Positions 57,436 through 64,000 of a stretch of DNA of 64,000 nt are shown in pieces. The first letter of the stretch is position 1; the number at the start of each line of letters is the position of its first letter. The stretch is taken from NCBI RefSeq assembly GCF_036057275.1, contig NZ_CP107945.1, positions 558,001-622,000 on the forward strand, written 5' to 3'. A program made the translations under genes and the position numbers. The notes under the pieces are model-generated. The model saw nothing but the letters and a program-made list of their open reading frames with translations, made no database searches and was not told the origin of the DNA. This DNA is from Streptomyces sp. NBC_00390 (GTDB taxonomy: Bacteria > Actinomycetota > Actinomycetes > Streptomycetales > Streptomycetaceae).

Positions 57436-60400
57436 TCAGCCGATCTCGACGAGCAGATCGCCCGCCTCGACCTGCTGGATCCTTCCGATCGCCAGCCGCG
57501 CCACCGTGCCCGCACGCTGGGCGGTGATGGAGGCCTCCATCTTCATCGCCTCGATCGTGGCCACCGTCTGACCCGCCGACACCGAAGCGCCCTCCTCCAC
57601 CTGGAGCGTCACCACACCCGCGAACGGCGCGGGGACATGCCGGTCGTTGCCGCGCTCGGCCTTCTCCGCGGCCTTGACCTCAGTGGCGACGGACCTGTCC
57701 CGCACCGACACGGGGCGCAGCTGGCCGTTGAGCGTGGCCAGCACCGTACGGAAGCCCCTCTCGTCGGCCTCGGAGATCGCCTCCAGTTCGATCAGCAGCG
57801 TGACACCGGCCCCCAGGGTGACCGTGTGCTCGGTGTCCGGCTCCAAGCCGTAGAAGAAGTCCTGCGTGGGCAGTACGGACGTATCGCCGTACGCCTCGCG
57901 GTGGGCGTCGAACTCCTTGGTCGGGCCGGGGAACAGCAGTCTGTTCAGCGTCGCCCGCCGGTCCCGGCCCAGTCCCTGACGGTCCTCGTCCGACAGGGTC
58001 GGGGTCTCGGCCTGCTCGGGGCGGCCTTGGAGTGCGCGCGTGCGGAACGGCTCGGGCCAGCCGCCGGGCGGGTCGCCCAGCTCGCCGCGCAGGAAGCCGA
58101 TCACGGAGTCCGGTACGTCGAACTTGCCGGGGTCGGACTCGAAGTCGGCCGCCTCGACCCCGGCTCCGACCAGGTGCAGGGCGAGGTCTCCCACCACCTT
58201 CGAGGAGGGAGTCACCTTGACCAGCCGGCCCAGCATCCGGTCGGCGGCCGCGTAGCAGTCCTCGATCAGCTCGAAGCGGTCGCCGAGGCCGAGCGCAATG
58301 GCCTGCTGACGCAGGTTCGACAGCTGTCCGCCGGGGATCTCGTGGTGATAGACGCGCCCGGTGGGCGAGGCGAGCCCCGACTCGAAGGGCGCGTAGACCT
58401 TGCGCATGGCTTCCCAGTACGGCTCGAGCCCCCCGACCGCGTCGAGCGAGAGCCCGGTTGCGCGCTCGGTGTGGTCGGTGGCCGCGACGAGCGCCGACAA
58501 GGACGGCTGGCTGGTGGTGCCGGCCATCGAGGCCACGGCGGCGTCGACGGCGTCGACGCCCGCGTCGATCGCGGCGATCAGCGTCGCGAGCTGGCCGCCC
58601 GCCGTGTCATGCGTGTGCAGATGCACCGGAAGGTCGAAGCGCTCACGCAGTGCGGTCACCAGGGTGCGGGCCGCGGGCGGGCGAAGCAGGCCGGCCATGT
58701 CCTTGATGGCCAGTACGTGCGCACCGGCCTCGACGATCTGCTCTGCGAGGCGCAGGTAGTAGTCGAGGGTGTACAGCTGCTCGGCCGGGTCCGACAGGTC
58801 CGCGGTGTAGCACAGGGCGACCTCGGCCAGCGCGGTGCCGGTGGACCGTACGGCATCGATGGCGGGACGCATCTGCGAGACGTCGTTGAGCGCGTCGAAG
58901 ATCCGGAAGATGTCCATACCGGTCGCCGCCGCCTCGGCGACGAAGGCGTCGGTCACCTCGACGGGGTAGGGCGTGTAACCGACGGTGTTACGCCCACGCA
59001 GCAGCATCTGCGTACAGATGTTGGGCACCGCCTCCCGCAGTGCCGCGAGACGCTCCCAGGGATCCTCGGCGAGGAAGCGCAGAGCCACGTCGTAGGTGGC
59101 GCCGCCCCAGCACTCCAGACTCAGCAGCTCCGGTGCTGTGCGGGCGACATGTGGGGCCACGGCCAGCAGATCACGCGTCCTCACCCGGGTGGCCAGCAGG
59201 GACTGGTGCGCGTCACGGAAGGTCGTGTCCGTCACCGCGACGGCCCGCTGTGCGCGCAGCTCCGCTGCGAACGCCTCCGGCCCGAGTGCCGCGAGGCGCT
59301 GCCGGGAGCCTGCGGCGGGCGGTGTGCCCAGTGAGGCGGCAGGGAGCTTGACGGCCGGGTCGATGACCTGGGGGCGCGGACCGTGGGGTCGGTTGACGGT
59401 CGTCTCGGCGAGATAGGTGAGCATGCGGCTTCCCCGGTCGGCCGAGGGGCGCGCCGTGAGCAGCTCCGGGTGGTCGGCGATGAAGCTCGTCGTGACACGG
59501 CCCTCACGGAAGCCGGGATGGTCGAGCACGGCGCCGAGGAAGGGCAGGTTGGTGGCGACTCCGCGGATACGGAACTCGGCGATCGCACGCCGTGCGCGGC
59601 GGGCGGCGTTGGCGAAGTCATGGCCGTGGCAGGTCAGTTTGACCAGCATGGAGTCGAAGTGGGCAGACACCTCGGCGCCGGTGTGGACGGTGCCGCCGTC
59701 GAGCCGTACGCCGGGGCCGCCCGGGGAACGGTACGCGGAGATGGTGCCGGTGTCGGGGCGGAAGCCGTTGGCGGGATCCTCCGTGGTGATACGGCACTGC
59801 AGGGCCGTGCCCGAAAGGACGATGTCGTCCTGCGTCAGGCGCAGTTCCGGAAGCGTCCTTCCCGCGGCGATCCGCAGCTGCCCGATCACCAGGTCCCGTC
59901 CGGTCACCTGCTCGGTGACCGTGTGCTCCACCTGGATACGGGGGTTCATCTCGATGAAGACATGGTTGCCGCGCTCGTCGACCAGGAACTCCACGGTGCC
60001 CGCGTTGACGTACCCGATGTGCCGGGCGAACGCGACGGCGTCGGCGCAGATGCGGGCTCGCAGCTCCGGGTCGAGGTTCGGCGCGGGAGCGATCTCGACG
60101 ACCTTCTGGTGGCGCCGCTGCACCGAGCAGTCCCGCTCGTACAGGTGGACGACATTCCCCTGGGCGTCGGCGAGGATCTGCACTTCGATGTGGCGCGGGT
60201 TGATGACGGCCTGCTCCAGGAAGACGGTGGCGTCCCCGAACGCCGACTCCGCCTCGCGCATCGCCGCGTCGATCGCCTCCCGCAGCTCGGCAGGCTCGGC
60301 GACGCGCCGCATTCCCCGGCCGCCGCCGCCGGCTACGGCCTTGACGAACACCGGGAACCCGATGGAGTCGGCGGCGCCGAGCAGCGCTTCCACGTCCGTG

Positions 60401-60813
60401 GACGGCTCCGACGACTTCAGTACAGGAACACCGGCCTCGCGGGCGGCCGCCACCGCGCGGGACTTGTTGCCGGTGAGGTGCAGTACGGAAGCGGGGGGCC
60501 CGACAAAGGTGATCCCGGCCTCGGCACACGCGGCGGCGAGGTCGGGGTTCTCCGAGAGGAAGCCGTATCCGGGGTAGATGGCGTCGGCACCGGCCTTGCG
60601 CGCGGCCTTGATCACCTCGTCGACCGAGAGATAGGCCCGCACCGGATGGCCTTTTTCGCCGATCTGATAGGCCTCGTCCGCCTTTGCCCGGTGGAGCGAG
60701 TTGCGGTCCTCGTAGGGGAACACGGCCACGGTGGAGATGCCGAGCTCGAACGCCGCACGGAAGGCGCGGATCGCGATCTCGCCCCGGTTGGCGACCAATA
60801 CCTTGCGGAACAT
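57436..60813 (-). CDS. pyc: Pyruvate carboxylase
   Basis: A 1125-residue biotin enzyme with the full domain set. The biotin carboxylase part (residues ~1-450) has KVLVANRGEIAIR, the glycine-rich KAVAGGGGRGM loop, and ERDCSVQRRHQK with EMNPRIQVEH. The carboxyltransferase (~530-800) shows DTTFRDAHQSLLATRVRT, ECWGGATYDV, and KDMAGLL with LHTHDT. The C-terminal biotinyl domain has the EAMKME motif whose Lys carries biotin. The enzyme makes oxaloacetate from pyruvate, bicarbonate and ATP and feeds the TCA cycle. The ATG at 60813 follows AGGGGA by five bases; a TTG one codon upstream is possible. It is monocistronic, with a hairpin downstream. Confidence 0.97.
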   Translation of the reverse strand: MFRKVLVANRGEIAIRAFRAAFELGISTVAVFPYEDRNSLHRAKADEAYQIGEKGHPVRAYLSVDEVIKAARKAGADAIYPGYGFLSENPDLAAACAEAGITFVGPPASVLHLTGNKSRAVAAAREAGVPVLKSSEPSTDVEALLGAADSIGFPVFVKAVAGGGGRGMRRVAEPAELREAIDAAMREAESAFGDATVFLEQAVINPRHIEVQILADAQGNVVHLYERDCSVQRRHQKVVEIAPAPNLDPELRARICADAVAFARHIGYVNAGTVEFLVDERGNHVFIEMNPRIQVEHTVTEQVTGRDLVIGQLRIAAGRTLPELRLTQDDIVLSGTALQCRITTEDPANGFRPDTGTISAYRSPGGPGVRLDGGTVHTGAEVSAHFDSMLVKLTCHGHDFANAARRARRAIAEFRIRGVATNLPFLGAVLDHPGFREGRVTTSFIADHPELLTARPSADRGSRMLTYLAETTVNRPHGPRPQVIDPAVKLPAASLGTPPAAGSRQRLAALGPEAFAAELRAQRAVAVTDTTFRDAHQSLLATRVRTRDLLAVAPHVARTAPELLSLECWGGATYDVALRFLAEDPWERLAALREAVPNICTQMLLRGRNTVGYTPYPVEVTDAFVAEAAATGMDIFRIFDALNDVSQMRPAIDAVRSTGTALAEVALCYTADLSDPAEQLYTLDYYLRLAEQIVEAGAHVLAIKDMAGLLRPPAARTLVTALRERFDLPVHLHTHDTAGGQLATLIAAIDAGVDAVDAAVASMAGTTSQPSLSALVAATDHTERATGLSLDAVGGLEPYWEAMRKVYAPFESGLASPTGRVYHHEIPGGQLSNLRQQAIALGLGDRFELIEDCYAAADRMLGRLVKVTPSSKVVGDLALHLVGAGVEAADFESDPGKFDVPDSVIGFLRGELGDPPGGWPEPFRTRALQGRPEQAETPTLSDEDRQGLGRDRRATLNRLLFPGPTKEFDAHREAYGDTSVLPTQDFFYGLEPDTEHTVTLGAGVTLLIELEAISEADERGFRTVLATLNGQLRPVSVRDRSVATEVKAAEKAERGNDRHVPAPFAGVVTLQVEEGASVSAGQTVATIEAMKMEASITAQRAGTVARLAIGRIQQVEAGDLLVEIG

Positions 60814-60979
60814 CAATGTCCCCTGTCGTGTTGCGGGCGCGCAGCCTCAAGGTGGCGATGTCATCCCGGCAGTCCGGGATCGGCATCCGCTGTTCCCGTG
60901 ACGGTACCGATCAGTAGCGGTGGCGTCGATCTCCGACCGGCGGGAGCTACGTCACGCCGGACGGTGCAGGCGCCGGCAC

Positions 60980-61150
60980 AGTCCATGGCCGTGGGGCCCG
61001 GGGCAGGAGCTTCCCGCGCGGTTCCGGCCGGAGCGGGTCCACCACCTTCCGCAGCGTCCGGCACGTCACACCGTGCTTGCGCTCACGCTCCCGCATCGAC
61101 ATGCCACCGCGGTGGTCACGCCGGATCGCCTGTTCGTCGCCACGGGGTGA
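60980..61150 (-). pseudogene. IS21-type transposase (IstA) N-terminal fragment
   Basis: A short minus-strand stretch encodes the start of an IstA-like transposase: DEQAIRRDHRGGMSMRERER, KHGVTCRTLRKVVD (a helix-turn-helix) and RPEPRGKLLPRAP. The continuing catalytic core is absent and no IstB partner is seen. I read it as a decayed insertion-sequence scrap in the 547-base gap between pyc and the gas-vesicle genes; the remainder of the gap shows nothing identifiable. Confidence 0.5.
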
Positions 61151-61331
61151 GCGGACGTCCGCACCACTGACAGCCCGACGGTCCTGCACCGGTTGACGCA
61201 GATGTCGACGGCCCGCCACCGGCTGAGCCGCACCCTCGCCGGACGGCCGCACCGACCGGACCAGCGAAAGCATGGACTCGGGGTCCTGACCGGGCGACAC
61301 AGCCGGCGCGTTGGATTCGCTGTCCGGTCCA

Positions 61332-61353
61332 GCGCCCTCATGCCGCCGGGCGC
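61332..61353 (-). terminator. Weak hairpin after gvpK
   Basis: GCGCCC (61332-61337) pairs with GGGCGC (61348-61353) around a 10-base loop, within 30 bases of the gvpK stop on the same strand. The stem is short and there is no T-run, so termination is uncertain. Confidence 0.3.
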
Positions 61354-61360
61354 GGTCGCG

Positions 61361-61642
61361 TCATTCGCCGCGCGGCAGCAGGGAGCCCAGCGGGCCGAGG
61401 TCGATGTTGAGGTCCTCGGGCCGCAGACCGAACTTGTCCAGAAGGGTTCCCATCCGGTCCTCGAGCAGCATGAGCGTGAGACCGATGCGCTCCTCCTGGT
61501 CAGGAGTGAGGTCACCAGTCTCCACCCGGCGCAGGGCCTGCCGTTCCATGAGCTGGCGGAGCAGTTCCACGACGGTCAGCACCAGCTGGGCCAGGTCACG
61601 CTCCACGGTGTCGGGATCGAGGTCCACGTGGCGCCGGCTCAT
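61361..61642 (-). CDS. gvpK: Gas vesicle protein K
   Basis: A 93-residue protein with the GvpK pattern: LDPDTVERDLAQLVLTVVEL, RQALRRVETGDLT, QEERIGLTLMLLEDRM and FGLRPEDLNIDLGPLG. GvpK is an accessory protein needed for gas-vesicle assembly in characterised gvp operons. Its ATG overlaps the gvpS stop by four bases. It is the last gene of the operon, followed by a 547-base gap with an insertion-sequence scrap. Confidence 0.94.
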   Translation of the reverse strand: MSRRHVDLDPDTVERDLAQLVLTVVELLRQLMERQALRRVETGDLTPDQEERIGLTLMLLEDRMGTLLDKFGLRPEDLNIDLGPLGSLLPRGE

Positions 61643-61842
61643 GTGTCTTCCCCGAAGGGAGAGGCCACGACCGGTCCGACTGAGCAGATCAGCGCCTTCA
61701 GATCGACCCGGACGAGATCGACGTCCGCGATACTCAGCGTCAGATCCCCCGTGATCACGACTCCGCCCGCCAGCAGCCGGTCGAGCAGGTCGACGAGCGC
61801 CAGCCGGCGCTGCGCGAGCGGTGGCGTGGCCTGCTGCGTCAT
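61639..61842 (-). CDS. gvpS: Gas vesicle structural protein GvpS (GvpA/J family)
   Basis: A 67-residue protein of the GvpA/J/S family: RLALVDLLDRLLAGGVVITG followed by DLTLSIADVDLVRVDLKALI, the conserved core of small gas-vesicle shell proteins. The ATG at 61842 is chosen because it overlaps the gvpL stop by four bases; a longer frame to 61881 would overlap that gene more. The assignment as gvpS rather than gvpA or gvpJ rests on its position between gvpL and gvpK, as in S. coelicolor. Confidence 0.88.
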   Translation of the reverse strand: MTQQATPPLAQRRLALVDLLDRLLAGGVVITGDLTLSIADVDLVRVDLKALICSVGPVVASPFGEDT

Positions 61843-62612
61843 ACCTCGTCCACCTCCCTGGCGAACGAGTACGGTGCCCAAGGGCCGGTCAGCTCCAACC
61901 GGACCCCTCGGCCCGCCGGTGCCAGCCGCCCGACCTCCGCGACGAAGGCCTCACTCCGCTCGCGTGGTACGAGATACGCGGCATTCAGTACGTTGCCCCG
62001 TGGAACACCCGGCAGCCTGGCGTCCTGGGGGTGGTGGACCAGACCGGCCTCGGCGAGGCGCGTCAGCTTCGCATGAAGCGTGTGCGACAGCGTGACGGCC
62101 TCGGACCACCGGCTCTGACCGGCTTCCCGCCGGCGCAGCCGCTGGCGCAGGTAGTCCCGGCCATTGGCCGGAGCGTCGCCAGACGCCCGGTCGTCGCGCG
62201 GTGCCTCCGCCGCGCCGTCGTCCGCGTACACCTTCACCCCCCACTCGACCCGCCCGTCCAGACGGTCCAAGGACCTGACGAACTGCTCTCGGCCCGAGTC
62301 GAGGAGGCGCCGTACGCCGTCGTGGTCATGGCAGACGGTCGCGAGACGCAGCGGCAGCGGGGTCGTGACCTGTGCGAGTGCGCCGATCACAGCCTCATGC
62401 CCCCGTGCTGTGGCGGTGAGCCAGTCCAGATCCTCCAGATGCGCGCGAAGGGCTTCGCCGTGGAAGTCCTCGGCCGGTACAGCACTCACCACGGCGGTCA
62501 GACCGTCGTGGATGAGCAGCTGCGGCCGCGCACCGCCGACGCCTCGCACATCCTGGGGCAGAGCCGTGCCGAAGGGCAGGGTCACGGCGTAGACGTAGCA
62601 CAGGTCGGTCAT
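61839..62612 (-). CDS. gvpL: Gas vesicle protein L/F
   Basis: A 257-residue GvpL/GvpF family protein. It opens with LCYVYAVTLPFG, has the conserved LTAVVSAVPAEDF strand and PLRLATVCHD motif, and continues with WGVKVY and the C-terminal LTGPWAPYSF signature of the family. These proteins are accessory components of gas-vesicle assembly. The ATG overlaps the gvpJ stop by four bases and its own stop overlaps gvpS. Confidence 0.93.
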   Translation of the reverse strand: MTDLCYVYAVTLPFGTALPQDVRGVGGARPQLLIHDGLTAVVSAVPAEDFHGEALRAHLEDLDWLTATARGHEAVIGALAQVTTPLPLRLATVCHDHDGVRRLLDSGREQFVRSLDRLDGRVEWGVKVYADDGAAEAPRDDRASGDAPANGRDYLRQRLRRREAGQSRWSEAVTLSHTLHAKLTRLAEAGLVHHPQDARLPGVPRGNVLNAAYLVPRERSEAFVAEVGRLAPAGRGVRLELTGPWAPYSFAREVDEV

Positions 62613-62923
62613 GCGGAATCCGCCTCCAGAGCGGCGATGCGCTGTCGCAACCGTTCGTTCTCCTCGGACAGTTCACGCCGGCGCGCCCCGGAGGACAGCG
62701 CCGGGTCCTCCTGCCACCAGTCGATGCCCATCTCCTTCGCCCTGTCCACCGAGGCGACGACAAGGCGGAGTTTGATGGTCAGCAGTTCGATGTCGAGGAG
62801 ATTGATGCGGATGTCCCCGGCGATCACGATGCCCTTGTCGAGCACGCGCTCCAGGATGTCCGCCAGGTTGGCCCCGGAGGCGCCGGAGAGGTAGGGGTCC
62901 GGCAGCCGGCTCGGGGACGTCAT
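62609..62923 (-). CDS. gvpJ: Gas vesicle protein J (GvpA/J family)
   Basis: A 104-residue protein with the GvpA core: ANLADILERVLDKGIVIAGD and IRINLLDIELLTIKLRLVV, then a charged helical tail (ENERLRQRIAALEAD). The extra C-terminal tail and the position before gvpL support gvpJ rather than gvpA. It overlaps both neighbours by four bases, so the cluster is translationally coupled. Confidence 0.9.
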   Translation of the reverse strand: MTSPSRLPDPYLSGASGANLADILERVLDKGIVIAGDIRINLLDIELLTIKLRLVVASVDRAKEMGIDWWQEDPALSSGARRRELSEENERLRQRIAALEADSA

Positions 62924-64000
62924 CGGCTGTCCCGGGCCGGGGAGCCGGCATACGCGGTCTCGTACGCCTCGTCATCCTCGTCCTCGGGCGCGTACGCCGA
63001 CTCGTCGTCGGGGAGGTCCTCGTCCGGTTCATCCTGGCGGTGCTCGTCCTGCGTGGTGAAGTCCTCGTCGTCAGACGGCTCTTCGCCCTCCGCCTCGCCG
63101 TGCACCTCGTCGTCCGCGGCGTCGTACCCGTACTCGTCGTCCTCGTACCCGTCCTCCGCGGCCTCCTCCTCCGCCACGGCTTCCTCATGGGTACGGACCA
63201 CCTCACCGTCCGCGATCTCGCCGCGCCAGCCGTTCTCGGCCTCACCGCGCATCGAGATGTGGCGTGCGAAGTTCTTGAGATCGAGCCGCACCCGGCGGCC
63301 CTGGGCGCGCCAGATGTTCCCCGTCTTCTCGAACAGCCCCTTGGGGTAGTACTCGATGACCAGCAGAACGCGTGTGAGCGTGTCGCCCAGGGCGTGGAAG
63401 GTGACGACGCCCTTGGTCGTGCCCTTGGCGCCTTCCGACGTCCAGGCCATGCGGGTGTCGGGGATCTGTTCGGTGGTGCGGGCCTTCCAACTGCGGTTGG
63501 ACCAGAAGACCTTGAGGTTCCAGTCCGATGTGGTGTCGTCCGCGGCTGCCGCGCTCGTGACTCCCTTGGCGAAGGCGGGGAAGTCCTGGTAACGGGTCCA
63601 CTGGTCGTAGGCCTCACGCACAGGCACTCCGACGTCCACGGATTCGAGGATGACGGTAGGTTTCCTCCCGCCCCCGCCCTTTCTGCCCTTCTTCCCCGAT
63701 GAGGCGATGCTCTTGACGGCGTCGACGACATTCTCCTTCAGCCGAGCGGCGCCGAGTTCCACGGCGGTGCGCACGGGTGCCTTGCCGTCGGCGAGTTTGC
63801 GGCCGCCGTCCAGGGCCAGGCGGGCGAAGCCGGGGCTGCGGCCGTCCGCAATGTCGTTGAGCTTGACGGTGCTCTCGCCGAGCTTGCGGCCCAGCGCCGC
63901 GAGGAGGCGTTCGGTCTGTGCAAGGGCGTAGCCCTGGAGTTCGGACTTGAGCCGGTCGACCGCCGCCGGGTCCAGGGAGCCCGGCAGGGTGTTGCCGGTG
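62920..64000 (-). CDS. gvpZ: SRPBCC-domain gas-vesicle protein GvpZ (5' end beyond window)
   Basis: About 359 codons are visible; the frame is open to position 64000, so the start lies outside. The N-terminal visible part is helical (RLKSELQGYALAQTERLLA). A SRPBCC/START-like domain follows: VPVREAYDQWTRYQDFPAF, DWNLKVFWSNRSWKAR, GVVTFHALGDTLTRVLLVIE and GEIADGEVV. The last ~80 residues are extremely acidic (runs of Asp/Glu), probably disordered. Position directly upstream of gvpJ matches gvpZ of the S. coelicolor cluster. The name is by position; the function of this protein in assembly is unclear. Confidence 0.8.
   Translation of the reverse strand, partial: TGNTLPGSLDPAAVDRLKSELQGYALAQTERLLAALGRKLGESTVKLNDIADGRSPGFARLALDGGRKLADGKAPVRTAVELGAARLKENVVDAVKSIASSGKKGRKGGGGRKPTVILESVDVGVPVREAYDQWTRYQDFPAFAKGVTSAAAADDTTSDWNLKVFWSNRSWKARTTEQIPDTRMAWTSEGAKGTTKGVVTFHALGDTLTRVLLVIEYYPKGLFEKTGNIWRAQGRRVRLDLKNFARHISMRGEAENGWRGEIADGEVVRTHEEAVAEEEAAEDGYEDDEYGYDAADDEVHGEAEGEEPSDDEDFTTQDEHRQDEPDEDLPDDESAYAPEDEDDEAYETAYAGSPARDSR

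Overview
The window is high-GC actinobacterial DNA and almost certainly comes from a Streptomyces. The reasons are strong G/C third-position bias, GTG starts, many 4-base ATGA/GTGA stop-start overlaps, a type I polyketide synthase, and a gas-vesicle operon in the order seen in S. coelicolor (gvpZ-J-L-S-K). I see no tRNA, rRNA or CRISPR array.

Positions 1-17646 (minus strand) hold one long, mostly translationally coupled operon, read from high to low coordinates: membrane-anchored vWA protein, tubulin-like protein, two-helix membrane protein, protein-kinase-like protein lacking the catalytic Asp, zinc-ribbon GTPase, GTPase-associated-like protein with a C-terminal membrane helix, TIR protein, MoxR-type AAA ATPase, vWA-like protein, and a further gene that leaves the window. 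The gene content resembles the MoxR/vWA and GTPase-centred NTP-dependent conflict systems known from comparative genomics of multicellular bacteria. This is the best candidate here for a poorly described system.

Positions 18433-25216 (minus) hold a second defence-like unit: a nucleosidase (MTAN/PNP fold) fused to a pseudokinase, a UPF1-like SF1 helicase and a winged-helix protein of unknown function, with a small four-helix membrane protein upstream. A strong hairpin terminator at 18344-18379 separates it from the first operon.

Positions 25.4-36.4 kb are a mixed accessory stretch: GNAT acetyltransferase, MFS transporter, a decayed PAS fragment, a kdpD pseudogene with compensating frameshifts, an RNA-repair pair (T4 Rnl1-like ligase and T4 Pnkp-like kinase/phosphatase), AraC and TetR regulators, a DUF2000 protein, a membrane SpoIIE-type phosphatase and an alpha/beta hydrolase.

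Positions 36.5-56.7 kb (minus) hold a lipid-polyketide gene cluster: fatty acyl-AMP ligase, a 4826-residue PKS (ACP-KS-AT-DH-remnant ER-KR-ACP-KS-AT-DH-KR-ACP-C-FkbH-like, ending in a 13-glutamine tail), an ACP-thioester reductase and an alpha/beta hydrolase with a Cys nucleophile. The ligase would load a fatty acid on the first ACP, the two modules would extend and desaturate it, and the reductase would release the product.

Positions 57.4-60.8 kb hold pyruvate carboxylase, followed by an IS21-type transposase scrap (about 61.0-61.15 kb) and the distal part of a gas-vesicle operon running off the right edge.
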